Shown piece after piece: positions 8,127-17,116 of a DNA stretch of 64,000 nt. The stretch is from NCBI RefSeq assembly GCF_018449775.1, contig NZ_JAAVVB010000003.1, forward strand, positions 434,001 through 498,000, written 5' to 3'. A model generated the notes under the pieces. That model had not been told where the DNA came from, did no database searches, and was given only the letters and a program-made list of their open reading frames with translations. This DNA is from Mucilaginibacter sp. dw_454 (GTDB lineage Bacteria; Bacteroidota; Bacteroidia; Sphingobacteriales; Sphingobacteriaceae). Each line of letters opens with the position of its first letter. Position 1 is the stretch's first letter. The position numbers and the translations under genes are program-made.

Positions 8127-8591
8127 ATGAGCTTTTTACCTAACCAAAACTTTAGCATCATCACCAAATTAACACCGGCCGAAGTGCAGGTAAAATTAGA
8201 CGAGATGGTAGGCGCACAAAGCTTCCAATTTAGCGGGTATGCAGCCGACGGTATTTTTAAACTGCAGCCAATTAACGGTAATCAAAACTCATTTGTACCC
8301 CAGGTAGAGGGCATTGTCGAGTCCTTAGACGGCGGAAGCCGTATACATGTACGGATACATATGCCAAAAATTATGTCGATAATTTTGATGATAGCGATTG
8401 CGCTATTGACCATAACACTTGTTTTGGTAGTAGTAGATTTAGTAATGTCAAAAACGGGGCATACCACTTTCTTTCCCTGGTTAATACCGATTTTGGTCTA
8501 TATACCTTTGATCAGCAGGTTCCGGACCGAAAGCAAGAATACCAAAGAAACCTTGATTAACAGCTTTCAGGGCGAAGAACGGGCGTTTTAG
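8127..8591 (+). CDS. Small integral membrane protein of unknown function
   Basis: A 154-residue protein not recognised as a known family. Residues 1-80 are a soluble domain (LPNQNFSIITKLTPAEVQVKLDEMV ... RIHVRIHMPK with beta-strand character). Two hydrophobic segments follow, about 84-106 (IILMIAIALLTITLVLVVVD) and 114-128 (FFPWLIPILVYIPLI), then a polar tail with RFRTESKNTKETLINSFQ. Such soluble-domain-plus-two-helix proteins occur singly in Bacteroidota and often have no assigned role. It has its own upstream gap of 116 bases that includes the lpdA terminator, so it is probably transcribed alone. Confidence 0.65.
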   Translation: MSFLPNQNFSIITKLTPAEVQVKLDEMVGAQSFQFSGYAADGIFKLQPINGNQNSFVPQVEGIVESLDGGSRIHVRIHMPKIMSIILMIAIALLTITLVLVVVDLVMSKTGHTTFFPWLIPILVYIPLISRFRTESKNTKETLINSFQGEERAF

Positions 8592-8616
8592 ATCACCGGC
8601 TTTAATTATTATTAAA

Positions 8617-8646
8617 CAAAAAAGCCCTCCGCGGATGCGGAGGGCT
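8617..8646 (-). terminator. Terminator of the first TIG lipoprotein gene
   Basis: Perfect 10-bp stem AGCCCTCCGC/GCGGAGGGCT (8623-8632 and 8637-8646) with loop GGAT and, on the minus strand, a T run at 8622-8617. Almost identical to the terminator at 10369-10397. Confidence 0.9.
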
Positions 8647-8667
8647 GGGATTAACTATATAATATCA

Positions 8668-10272
8668 TTACTTACTTTGCAATTTGGCTCTTAATACTTT
8701 GTGAGCGCCGCCGTTTGCACAGAATATATATAAGTAGCCGTCATCGCAATATTGTATGCCGCCGATGATATTACCTGCAGGTATAGCATATTTAGTGAAA
8801 GTATTACCGTCATCCAACGATATATTAATGTTGTCATACCCGTACATCAGATAACCACCGGTGGTTTTAACAGAATTTACCTGATCATCATTTACCTGGG
8901 TCCAGGTGTCGCCATGGTCGATAGATTTAAAAAGTCTTTTTTGGCTTGGCTGAGCGCGATCATCTCCCGGATAAAATACAGAAAATACATTATTGCCGGA
9001 TGCCGCTAAAACATCATAATATCCGTTGGAGGCGTCGAAAGTGTTACCTACCTGTCCTCTTGCCGTGGTCCAGTTAATGCCATCGGTTGATCTGGTTATG
9101 GGCAGGTCGATGGGTAATGTGAAAGGTATACTATAATAGTAACCACCGGCTGCCTGGTTAAGATAAATACTGCTGCCTGCTGCGTATTGATTGGATCCTG
9201 GATTAACGGAACTTTGGGTATTCCATGTTGATCCTTTGTCAGTCGACACGTATGCAGTATTGTAATCATGAGCGACGATTTCGTTATCTTTAGTAGTTAC
9301 ACCCAAAATAAAAGTGGGTACATTCTGCGGTATGTAGAGACTTTTCCAGGTTAAACCATCTTCAGATCGATATACATGTCCGGCACTGAGCATATAAAAT
9401 GCGTTTGTTCCATTTGTTAGTGAAGAGGCTCCGCCAAAAGAAATTCCCAAACTGGAATAAATATCAGTTACAACTCCATTTTTGATTCTGAATAGATGTG
9501 GTATAATGGGATCGTTTACGGGTACAGAATTGGCAAAAACTACCACACTATCTGCTGATGCCGACATAACAATATCGCCTACGGCAGCAGGCGTGTTTAA
9601 TTCTTCCCACGTTAATGACGCTGGTAAGCCGATAACTTTAAATGGCTGACTTGCAACTGTGTGTTTGTTAATAGTAACTTTTATGGGGCCAGAAGTAGCG
9701 CCTTGCGGTACTACCACTGTTAATTGGGTTGCGGTTGCGGTTTTTACTGTAGCCGGGGTTGCGTTAAATAACACCGTATTGTCTGTTGTAACCGTACTAA
9801 AGTTGGTGCCGGTTATGGTAACCGTTGCGCCCGGTAAAGCTTCTGAAGGTGTGAAACCAGAAATAGTTGCCGTTGGAAGATAGGTGAAGGTGACATTGCC
9901 GGTAACATAATCGCTGTTTTTTACTTTAACACTGATTTGCCCGCTGGTACCGTTTTGAGGCACTTTTACTGTTAATTGAGTTGCCGTGGCCGATACTATA
10001 GTTGCGGCGGTGCCATTAAATTTAACAAAATCTTCGGCAAGTACTGTGCTGTAGTTTGCTCCGGTAATTGTAACAACATCGTCTGCAAAACCACTATTTG
10101 GCTGAATACTTACAATGGTTGGAGTTGTTGGGCCGGTGTTACCTGTGGTACCCGTAGTGCCGGTTGGGCCGGATGGATTAGGGTTTTGACCGCTTTTACT
10201 GCATGATAGCAGCATTGTGCAGAATAGTAGTGCGACGCTTGCCAAAAACATCGGCTTTAAAGTAAAATTCAT
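8668..10272 (-). CDS. TIG/IPT-domain surface lipoprotein with Asp-box propeller
   Basis: A 534-residue lipoprotein. The start is set at ATG 10272, because this puts the type II signal MNFTLKPMFLASVALLFC.MLLSC at the N terminus with lipid-attachment C24; an upstream ATG at 10338 would add 22 unlikely residues. A Gly/Thr/Pro-rich linker follows (GPTGTTGTTGNTG). Two TIG/IPT immunoglobulin-like domains occupy about 48-130 and 133-215, each with the PNSGFADDVVTITGANYS type opening. The C-terminal 300 residues carry Asp-box turns (STDKGSTWN, SIDHGDTWT, SLDDGNTFT), as in BNR/sortilin beta propellers. Probably an exposed carbohydrate- or protein-binding lipoprotein. It is a paralogue of the next gene upstream (10432-12489). 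Confidence 0.82.
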   Translation of the reverse strand: MNFTLKPMFLASVALLFCTMLLSCSKSGQNPNPSGPTGTTGTTGNTGPTTPTIVSIQPNSGFADDVVTITGANYSTVLAEDFVKFNGTAATIVSATATQLTVKVPQNGTSGQISVKVKNSDYVTGNVTFTYLPTATISGFTPSEALPGATVTITGTNFSTVTTDNTVLFNATPATVKTATATQLTVVVPQGATSGPIKVTINKHTVASQPFKVIGLPASLTWEELNTPAAVGDIVMSASADSVVVFANSVPVNDPIIPHLFRIKNGVVTDIYSSLGISFGGASSLTNGTNAFYMLSAGHVYRSEDGLTWKSLYIPQNVPTFILGVTTKDNEIVAHDYNTAYVSTDKGSTWNTQSSVNPGSNQYAAGSSIYLNQAAGGYYYSIPFTLPIDLPITRSTDGINWTTARGQVGNTFDASNGYYDVLAASGNNVFSVFYPGDDRAQPSQKRLFKSIDHGDTWTQVNDDQVNSVKTTGGYLMYGYDNINISLDDGNTFTKYAIPAGNIIGGIQYCDDGYLYIFCANGGAHKVLRAKLQSK

Positions 10273-10368
10273 ATATGGTGATAAGGTAGTAAAACTAGAG
10301 GCTAATATACTCTGTGGATTATAAATATCAACCCCCAAATTAAAATATTTACGCTATGTATTATATAC

Positions 10369-10397
10369 AAAAAAGCCCTCCGCGGATGCGAAGGGCT
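10369..10397 (-). terminator. Terminator of the second TIG lipoprotein gene
   Basis: Stem AGCCCTCCGC/GCGAAGGGCT (10374-10383 and 10388-10397) with one mismatch, loop GGAT and a minus-strand T run. Same sequence as the 8617 terminator apart from two bases. Confidence 0.85.
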
Positions 10398-10431
10398 TGG
10401 ATAGGGGTATTAAATTTAGTTGAGAGAATTA

Positions 10432-12489
10432 TTATTGAATAGCCGCACGGAAAATTTTATGCCCTGTTGCGTTGGCGTTTGATGTACAGAAAATGTAGTA
10501 ATAACCATTTGATTTTTCCATACCATAAATACTGTAACCTGCAGGGGCAGCGTACTTGGTATAATTAGAACCATCCTTAGCTAAGTTAAAGGTTAGGCCG
10601 CCATACATAATCTCATTACCCGAGGTTTTTACCGCATAAACTGCTTCGTCGGTAACTTTGCTCCAGCTATCACCCTGGTTGGTTGATCTGAACAAGCGTT
10701 GATCGGCAATGGCCGGCGATGCTGACGGTGGGGCATAGATTAAGAAAACACCCGCACTATTATGTGCCCTGATGAAATCCTGTTCGCCAATACCATAAAG
10801 GTAATAGCCGGTGTTGCCTTTTGTTATTACCCAGGTTTTTCCCTGATCGGTAGAACGATAAAATCTTTTGGCTGTTGTGCCGGTGGTGTTAGCTGTGGCA
10901 TCAACGGCAAACCAGTATTTACCGGCAGCGTCGCTGGTAATGTAATCTAATCCGGCTTTTGATACTATGGCGGATTTTGTCCAGCTTACACCGCCGTCGG
11001 TAGACGTGTACAGAATGTTTGAATTGATAACATTTACAGTTTTACCCACGGCAACAATGCCGGTAAAGCCCATGTTTGGGTTGTCGGTATTAGGCGTTAA
11101 CTTGGTCCAGGTACTACCGTTTATTGATTTAGCGATACCTAAATTAGTGGTAATATAAAACGCCGAATCGTTAGCGGTTACCAACCTGATCTCTAACGCG
11201 GTTTTGCTGAAAGGTAAGGCATCGTAAACATTATTAAAGGCTGTGCCGTTTGTAGTAAGGTATAAATAATTTGATTTTAGCCCACTTGCAAATATTGTTT
11301 TGGTACCAAGCGTTGCTGTTTGGTTATAAGTTGAAATAGCGCCGGTAAAGCCAAGTGGCTGCCATGCAAGAACAGTAGGAATTACCAGATCAACGCTCGA
11401 AGCAACAGTACGTGCGCCAACAGTAACCGTAATATTTCCGGTGGTAGTTTTGTCTGGTACTACAGCACTTATCTGAGTTGCGCTGGCTGCAATTACCTTG
11501 GCTACTATACCCTTAAATTTAACGATATCATTAGCCGCAGTTGTAGAGAAATTTGTTCCTTTGATAACTACAGTATCTCCAATTTTAGCAACTGCCGGTG
11601 CATATGATGCAAAGGTTGGCGGTTGGGTAAAGGTGAAAACCGGACCGGTTGCCACATCGCTATTTTTGACCTTTAAGCTAACAGCACCTGTAAAGCCGCC
11701 TTGTTTGGGCACTAATATTTTCATTTGGGTTTCTGTTATAGATATAATCTTGGCAGGTGTTGTCATACCGTAAAATGTAAATACGTTGTCTGCAACCCTT
11801 GAAGGACTGTAATTTACGCCGGCAATAGTAACGGTATCGCCAGGCGAGCCAATTGTAGGCGTCATCACCTCGATAGTCGGCTTATTAGAAAGCGGCGTTG
11901 GGTCAACGATGGTTGATTTGTCTTTAGTTGTTGCAGCGTAATTGATCACGGTAAAGCTTCCGGTAGACGGGAACTCGCCACTAATGGGGTTCATGAACTT
12001 GATATTCCATTTTACGGTAATGTTTTTATCATTGATCGTAATGGTAATGGTTCCCGAAACGGCATAATAAGTTTGGCCTTCGTTTGAGTATTTAATATAG
12101 CTTTGGGTAGTGGTTGGCGTTGCACCCGTGCTGTTAATTCTTACAGAAGGGTTGCCTGGATTTGATGAAGTGCCTAATTTTTTGGTGATGGTTTGAGTGC
12201 CGGTTTTAACATCGTTAATAAAGAAATTTAACTGGTCGTTCTGGGCGGTGCTTAGTGTAACATTTGTTGACATGGCTTTTACCGCATCGCCATCAGAAGA
12301 ATAATAAGTTGTTGAAAGTGAAGATTCGTTGACTGTAATGGTCCGGCCGGCAACAACACCTGCAAAATTAGTTGTAGCATCTGTTGATGTGGTGGGTTTC
12401 GTGACAGCCTGTGTGTCTTTTTTACACGAGCCCATGACGGCAATAAGCAGCAGCAAGCCGCCTACTTTTAATAGGGGTTTTTTAATCAT
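10432..12489 (-). CDS. TIG/IPT-domain surface lipoprotein with Asp-box propeller, long form
   Basis: A 685-residue lipoprotein, signal GGLLLLIAVMGSC with lipid-attachment C22. Compared with its neighbour it has an extra N-terminal beta-rich domain (about 40-195: AGRTITVNESSLSTTYYSSD ... YYAVSGTITITINDKNITVK ... PSTGSFTVIN), which resembles the lipocalin-like DUF6252 type found in other Bacteroidota lipoproteins. Two TIG domains follow (about 208-295 and 297-378). The C-terminal part has Asp-box turns STDGGVSWTKS, STDQGKTWV and STNQGDSWSK. Transcribed from an AT-rich 140-base upstream region and ended by its own terminator, so the pair is not a single simple transcript. Likely an exposed binding protein; ligand unknown. 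Confidence 0.82.
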   Translation of the reverse strand: MIKKPLLKVGGLLLLIAVMGSCKKDTQAVTKPTTSTDATTNFAGVVAGRTITVNESSLSTTYYSSDGDAVKAMSTNVTLSTAQNDQLNFFINDVKTGTQTITKKLGTSSNPGNPSVRINSTGATPTTTQSYIKYSNEGQTYYAVSGTITITINDKNITVKWNIKFMNPISGEFPSTGSFTVINYAATTKDKSTIVDPTPLSNKPTIEVMTPTIGSPGDTVTIAGVNYSPSRVADNVFTFYGMTTPAKIISITETQMKILVPKQGGFTGAVSLKVKNSDVATGPVFTFTQPPTFASYAPAVAKIGDTVVIKGTNFSTTAANDIVKFKGIVAKVIAASATQISAVVPDKTTTGNITVTVGARTVASSVDLVIPTVLAWQPLGFTGAISTYNQTATLGTKTIFASGLKSNYLYLTTNGTAFNNVYDALPFSKTALEIRLVTANDSAFYITTNLGIAKSINGSTWTKLTPNTDNPNMGFTGIVAVGKTVNVINSNILYTSTDGGVSWTKSAIVSKAGLDYITSDAAGKYWFAVDATANTTGTTAKRFYRSTDQGKTWVITKGNTGYYLYGIGEQDFIRAHNSAGVFLIYAPPSASPAIADQRLFRSTNQGDSWSKVTDEAVYAVKTSGNEIMYGGLTFNLAKDGSNYTKYAAPAGYSIYGMEKSNGYYYIFCTSNANATGHKIFRAAIQ

Positions 12490-12631
12490 GACTTGTTTTT
12501 AATTAATTAGGTTTATTAAAAATTCTATCCAAGTATAACGAGAATGTTACAACATTTCCAAATTTTTTAATATTATTTTAATGCTTTAAGTATAAATAAT
12601 ATTAAAAAAATAACCTGGCAATAATATTTAA

Positions 12632-13378
12632 TTATTGGCTGTCGTCGCGGATGAGCCTGAAAAAATCATCGCGATAGGTTTCGCCAATTGGGATAGCCTG
12701 TTGGCCAATGTATAACTGGTTGCCATCCACCAATCTGATCTTATCTATAGATACAATATATGATTTGTGTACCCGGTAAAAAGGTGGCTGTGGTAATTGT
12801 TTTTCGAGGTCGCGTAAGGTTTGATAGGTAATAATACGTTGCTCATTAGTAAATACTGATATATAGTTTTTTAACCCTTCTATATATAATATGTCGTTAT
12901 GGTTTATTTTTAGGAACTTATTTTTGCTTTCGCCTTTAACAAACATATAATCGGCAGTTGCAGCAGGTGGGGTGGACGGAGCGGGAGCAACAGGCGCCGG
13001 TGCCACCGTTTGTTCGCTCGCCGGCGATAGCAAAGCAAGTGCTTTATTGGCGGCTTTATAAAACCTGTCGAATGCGATGGGTTTCAGCAGATAATCCACC
13101 ACATCATGCTCGTAACCTTCCAATGCATATTCGGGATAAGCCGTGGTTAAAATAACCTTGCATTTGCTGCCCAATAATTTCAAAAATTGGATGCCGGTAA
13201 GATCTGGCATCTGGATATCCATAAACACCAGGTCTATGCCGCCTTGTTGTATTAGCTGCAACGCCTCGATGGCGCTGGTACAGGTAGCAACCAACTCCAA
13301 AAATGGAATTTTTGCAATATGATCGGCAATAATTCTGGTAGCGTAGGCCTCGTCATCAACAGCAATACAACGGATCAT
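12632..13378 (-). CDS. LytTR-family response regulator
   Basis: A 248-residue response regulator. Receiver domain residues 1-120: acidic pocket D8, D9 and phosphoacceptor D54 in FMDIQMPDLTG, T in TTAYPEYA (about 85) and K in YLLKPIAFDRF (about 107). A flexible Ala/Pro linker (APAPVAPAPSTPP, about 125-140) leads to a LytTR DNA-binding domain (about 148-243) with the typical NDILYIEGLKNYISV, FYRVHKSYIVSIDKI and IPIGETYRDDF stretches. It is 37 bases downstream of the sensor kinase gene and so co-transcribed with it. Target genes are not visible; the neighbouring TIG lipoproteins and the divergent barrel gene are candidates only by position. Confidence 0.95.
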   Translation of the reverse strand: MIRCIAVDDEAYATRIIADHIAKIPFLELVATCTSAIEALQLIQQGGIDLVFMDIQMPDLTGIQFLKLLGSKCKVILTTAYPEYALEGYEHDVVDYLLKPIAFDRFYKAANKALALLSPASEQTVAPAPVAPAPSTPPAATADYMFVKGESKNKFLKINHNDILYIEGLKNYISVFTNEQRIITYQTLRDLEKQLPQPPFYRVHKSYIVSIDKIRLVDGNQLYIGQQAIPIGETYRDDFFRLIRDDSQ

Positions 13379-13415
13379 TTATTGGGTTTTTATCAGGTAA
13401 ATATAGCTAAGAATG

Positions 13416-14423
13416 TTACAGATCTATGCACAGCGTTACTGAATAGGTTTCTTCGGCGCTGCTGATCTTTAGCTCATGGCGGTTAGGATAAATCAGTTCA
13501 AGCCTGCGGCGGATGTTAGGCAGGCCGATACCTGTCGAGTGATCTTTCTCCTGCTTGTTAATCTCGTTATTCACGATAAATAGCAGCTGGTTACCGGTAA
13601 CTTTCAGATTGATTTCTATCGGCTGTGCCGGATCATTAACTACGCCATGCTTAAAGGCATTCTCTACAAACGGTACCAAAATCAGCGAAGCGATGCGTTT
13701 GCCTGCTATACCGCCATCGATATCAAAATCAACAAAAAAATGATCCTCAAAACGCATTTTAAAAATGCTGATGTAATTGTGAATGTATTCAACTTCTTTT
13801 TGCAGGTCCACGGCGCCATCTGCACTTTCTGTAAGCATATATCGCATTAACTGCGATAGTTTAACTACCGCACCAGCCAGCTCCTCAGATACCGGGTAAG
13901 CCAATGAGTAGATGTAATTTAACGTGTTATACAAAAAATGCGGGTTGATCTGCGTTTTCAGAAAAGCCAGCTCAGCCTGGACCTTCTCTTCACGCAATGA
14001 GCGGTTTTCTTCGCTTTTTTTAAGAGAATCGAAACCCAGGTATATCGCCGCGCTCAGTATAATGGCCGATGAGCCGTAATACAAATTATCAGTAATGTAA
14101 TAGCTGAGCTTTACACCCGCGTCATAGTTTTGAATATGGAAAAGAATGTTGTATAAAACCTGTTCGATTAAGTAGCGGGACGCGATGAAACTGGCCGTAG
14201 CAACAGCAATACCGCCAATAAGCTGCGGTATTTTACCCTTGTTAAGGAACTTTGGAAACACCCATAAGTAGCACACATAAAACTCAATCATCTTCACAAA
14301 GATGAAGGAGTAAATAAATTTGAGATTGTGCCCAACCGACGGATCCATGTATTCGCCGATGATTACATAGGCCCAATAAAGCGCCCAGCCTATAATATGG
14401 TAATTGCGTTCCTTTTTTGTCAT
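13416..14423 (-). CDS. LytS-type sensor histidine kinase (His_kinase/HATPase)
   Basis: A 335-residue membrane kinase. Start placed at ATG 14423 (MTKKERNYHIIGWALYW), since the extra six residues from 14441 are not needed. Four hydrophobic segments fill residues 10-140 with very short loops, so no obvious extracellular sensor domain is present. The phosphoacceptor box is QINPHFLYNTLNYIYSLAY (about 154-172), characteristic of the LytS/YehU (His_kinase) family. The ATPase part has LVPFVENAFKHG (N box) and GIGLPNIRRRLELIY (G box). It pairs with the LytTR regulator just downstream. The signal is unknown. Confidence 0.93.
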   Translation of the reverse strand: MTKKERNYHIIGWALYWAYVIIGEYMDPSVGHNLKFIYSFIFVKMIEFYVCYLWVFPKFLNKGKIPQLIGGIAVATASFIASRYLIEQVLYNILFHIQNYDAGVKLSYYITDNLYYGSSAIILSAAIYLGFDSLKKSEENRSLREEKVQAELAFLKTQINPHFLYNTLNYIYSLAYPVSEELAGAVVKLSQLMRYMLTESADGAVDLQKEVEYIHNYISIFKMRFEDHFFVDFDIDGGIAGKRIASLILVPFVENAFKHGVVNDPAQPIEINLKVTGNQLLFIVNNEINKQEKDHSTGIGLPNIRRRLELIYPNRHELKISSAEETYSVTLCIDL

Positions 14424-14624
14424 GATATAAAAGTAGTGCAAAAGGCAGCGGGCTGTTAAAAATTTATCCCAACCCCTTGTTTTTTTATGTCAACCGGTAA
14501 AATAGCTTTTAAAACGGTATTTGATAGCTGATGTAGGGTTGGGATAATATAAAAGCGGGTTGGGATCATAATATTTCATAGCGATTTGTGCTGATGCACC
14601 TTTGGATCATCAAAACGAAACACA

Positions 14625-17024
14625 ATGAAAAACTTTACGATCTCTTTAATATTATCCATCATCAGCACCGCAACCATGGCGCAGCAAGGAACCATTAGCG
14701 GCAAAGTAACCGACAACAAGCAAGAGCCATTGGCCGGCGCAACCGTGCAATTGCTGCACCTGCCCGATTCGGCCAAAGTAGCCGCCATCGCTGCCGACGC
14801 CGACGGCGCTTATCACTTCACTAAAATAGCAGCGGGTAAATATATGGTCAAAGCTGCGCTGGTAAGCTACCCTGCAGTAAGCTTTAAAGTTATTTTGGTT
14901 GATGGGCAAGCGGTGACCGTACCCACACTGGTGTTGGTCGAGCAAAAAAGATCATTAAAAGAAGTAACGGTGTCAGCCACCATACCGCAGCTGGTGCAAA
15001 AGAGCGACCGGCTGGTGGTAAATGTAGAAAAGCTAAACACCACCGGCGATAACGCGCTGGACGTGATCAAAAAAGCGCCCGGCATCCGCTTAGATAAAGA
15101 CGATAACATTCTATATCGCAACAATGCAGGCGTTACCGTTATGATAGATGGTCGCCTAACCTACATGAGCGGTGGCGAATTAAGCAATTACCTGAAATCA
15201 TTACCCGGCGATGCTTTGAGCAAGATCGAACTGATTGCCAACCCTCCGGGTAATTATGATGCAGAGGGTACTGCAGGGATAGTCAACATCATCCTGAAAA
15301 GAAATAAAGCGCAGGGTTACAACGGCAGCGCTAATTTAAGCGGCGGTTATGGCAAGTACGGTAAAGTTTATGGGGGTGCCAATTTAAATTACAATACCGG
15401 AAAATTCAGCTTTTATACCCGCGCTAATTCCGGCTATTTCGACTCGTACAATAAGCTGACGCTGAGCCGCCATATTGGTGATGAGGTGTATAACCAATTA
15501 AACTACTGGCATCCAAAATCGGTATCGACAGATTATACCGTAGGGGCCGACTACCGCGCCGGCGACCGCCACACCATTGGTATTATGCTGAAAGGTTTTA
15601 ACGACCCTACCAACGCTGCAGTAACCAGTAATTCGGTTAATTACGATGCCGCAGGCCAGCAGGCGGGCAGTGTAACCGGTGTAAATCCACAGAAAACGGG
15701 CAATAACACCTATAGCGTAAACCTAAACTATGCTTTTGCTATTGACACTATGGGCCAGAAATTAAGCATGGATGCCGATTATGTGACCAGCAATGCTTTT
15801 GAAAGTGATATGTACACTAATAACTATTTTGATGCCAATGGATCGCTAATAGGCGCACCTATACAGTTACGCAACAATAGCCCGGTTAATTACAATATCA
15901 AGGCTATAAAAGCCGATTACGTATTACCATTTGGCAACCATTGGCAAGCAGAAACCGGCGCAAAAAGCAGTTGGGTAAGTACCCACAGCAATGTAATGTT
16001 CGACTCCTTGAAAACCAACGGTTGGGCGGCCGATCCAAAACGAAGTAATGACTTCCTGTACAACGAAAACATCAACGCGGCATATCTAACCTTAGGCAAA
16101 ACTATCAGCACCCAATGGGATGTAAAAGCCAGCCTGCGTGCCGAGCAAACCAACTCTACCGCTAACTCTATGTATGGCGCCGAGATTGTAAAACGCAGCT
16201 ACTGGCAGTTTTTCCCGAGCGCGTTTGTAACTTATAAGGTTAATGGCGATAATCAGTTAAATGCTTCTTACAGCCGCCGTATTAGCCGCCCAAGCTATGG
16301 TAGCCTGAACTCGGCCATCCGTTATACCGATCCATATACCGGCATTCAGGGCAACCCGTATTTGCAGCCGTCTATCTCGCAATCTTTAGTGTTCAACTAT
16401 ACATACAAAAGTTTTCAGATATTAAGCTTGAGCTATTTAAATGTAGACGGACCGGTAAACACCGTGATAAACCAAAACGATGTCACCAAAGAAAGCATCA
16501 GCACCTACCAAAATCTGGGCAAAAGCACAACAGTTACCGCAACATCGGCAGGTACGTTTAACGTGGTTAAATGGTGGACGGTTAATTATGAGTTGGATGG
16601 CGAATACGATAAAGTGAATACCATGGTCGACGGCACGCCCTACTTAAACAGTCGCTTTTCATGGTCCGGCAATATGGATCAGGTTTTCATCTTGCCAAAA
16701 AACTATAAGCTGACTTTATCGAGCCAATACAGTTCGCCTTCTATAATGGGTTTGTCGCGGATGCTTTCGGCCTCGCAAATTGATGCGGGTATCAGCAAGA
16801 CCAGTGCAGATAAACGTTTGACCGTTTCGTTCAAAGCCAAAGACATCTTCTTTGGCAGCCGCTGGCGCAGCATTTTGCAATACAATAACGTAAATACCGT
16901 GTGGAACAATGAGTGGGAGAGCCGCAAGTTCTTCCTGGGATTGAGTTACAAATTTGGCAACACCAAACTTAAAGCAGCCCGCAGACGCGAAACAGGTTCG
17001 AGTGCCGAGGAGCAAAGAATGTAA
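14625..17024 (+). CDS. TonB-receptor-like outer membrane beta-barrel protein with carboxypeptidase-like domain
   Basis: A 799-residue outer membrane protein of the outer membrane protein beta-barrel family. Signal peptide residues 1-19 (TATMAQ). A carboxypeptidase regulatory-like domain follows (about 22-105: GTISGKVTDNKQEPLAGATVQLLH). Then a plug-like region (LKEVTVSATIPQLVQKSDRLVVN ... DALDVIKKAPGI ... LIANPPGNYDAEGTAGIVNIILK, about 105-225), and a long beta barrel to the C terminus, with LGLSYKFGNTK near the end and a short basic tail after it. This architecture is TonB-receptor-like without a SusD partner. It diverges from the LytS kinase gene over a 200-base intergenic region. Substrate unknown; iron chelates, peptides or signalling are possible. 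Confidence 0.9.
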   Translation: MKNFTISLILSIISTATMAQQGTISGKVTDNKQEPLAGATVQLLHLPDSAKVAAIAADADGAYHFTKIAAGKYMVKAALVSYPAVSFKVILVDGQAVTVPTLVLVEQKRSLKEVTVSATIPQLVQKSDRLVVNVEKLNTTGDNALDVIKKAPGIRLDKDDNILYRNNAGVTVMIDGRLTYMSGGELSNYLKSLPGDALSKIELIANPPGNYDAEGTAGIVNIILKRNKAQGYNGSANLSGGYGKYGKVYGGANLNYNTGKFSFYTRANSGYFDSYNKLTLSRHIGDEVYNQLNYWHPKSVSTDYTVGADYRAGDRHTIGIMLKGFNDPTNAAVTSNSVNYDAAGQQAGSVTGVNPQKTGNNTYSVNLNYAFAIDTMGQKLSMDADYVTSNAFESDMYTNNYFDANGSLIGAPIQLRNNSPVNYNIKAIKADYVLPFGNHWQAETGAKSSWVSTHSNVMFDSLKTNGWAADPKRSNDFLYNENINAAYLTLGKTISTQWDVKASLRAEQTNSTANSMYGAEIVKRSYWQFFPSAFVTYKVNGDNQLNASYSRRISRPSYGSLNSAIRYTDPYTGIQGNPYLQPSISQSLVFNYTYKSFQILSLSYLNVDGPVNTVINQNDVTKESISTYQNLGKSTTVTATSAGTFNVVKWWTVNYELDGEYDKVNTMVDGTPYLNSRFSWSGNMDQVFILPKNYKLTLSSQYSSPSIMGLSRMLSASQIDAGISKTSADKRLTVSFKAKDIFFGSRWRSILQYNNVNTVWNNEWESRKFFLGLSYKFGNTKLKAARRRETGSSAEEQRM

Positions 17025-17049
17025 TACCTAAACCTCAGTTAATAGTTAG

Positions 17050-17082
17050 AAAGCCTTGGGTTATTTTGATCCGGGCTTTTTT
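17050..17082 (+). terminator. Terminator after the outer membrane barrel gene
   Basis: AAAGCC(TTGG) and (CCG)GGCTTT pair across an 11-base loop and end in a six-T run at 17077-17082. Confidence 0.7.
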
Positions 17083-17116
17083 GTATCTTAGTATTACCAA
17101 TTGCCTAAACCATCCT

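Noticed and set aside
10273..10338. N-terminal extension of the first TIG lipoprotein
   Set aside because: The added 22 residues are polar and would displace the lipoprotein signal from the N terminus.
14625..17024. SusC of a polysaccharide utilization locus
   Set aside because: The barrel belongs to the outer membrane protein beta-barrel group rather than SusC, and no SusD-like lipoprotein follows.
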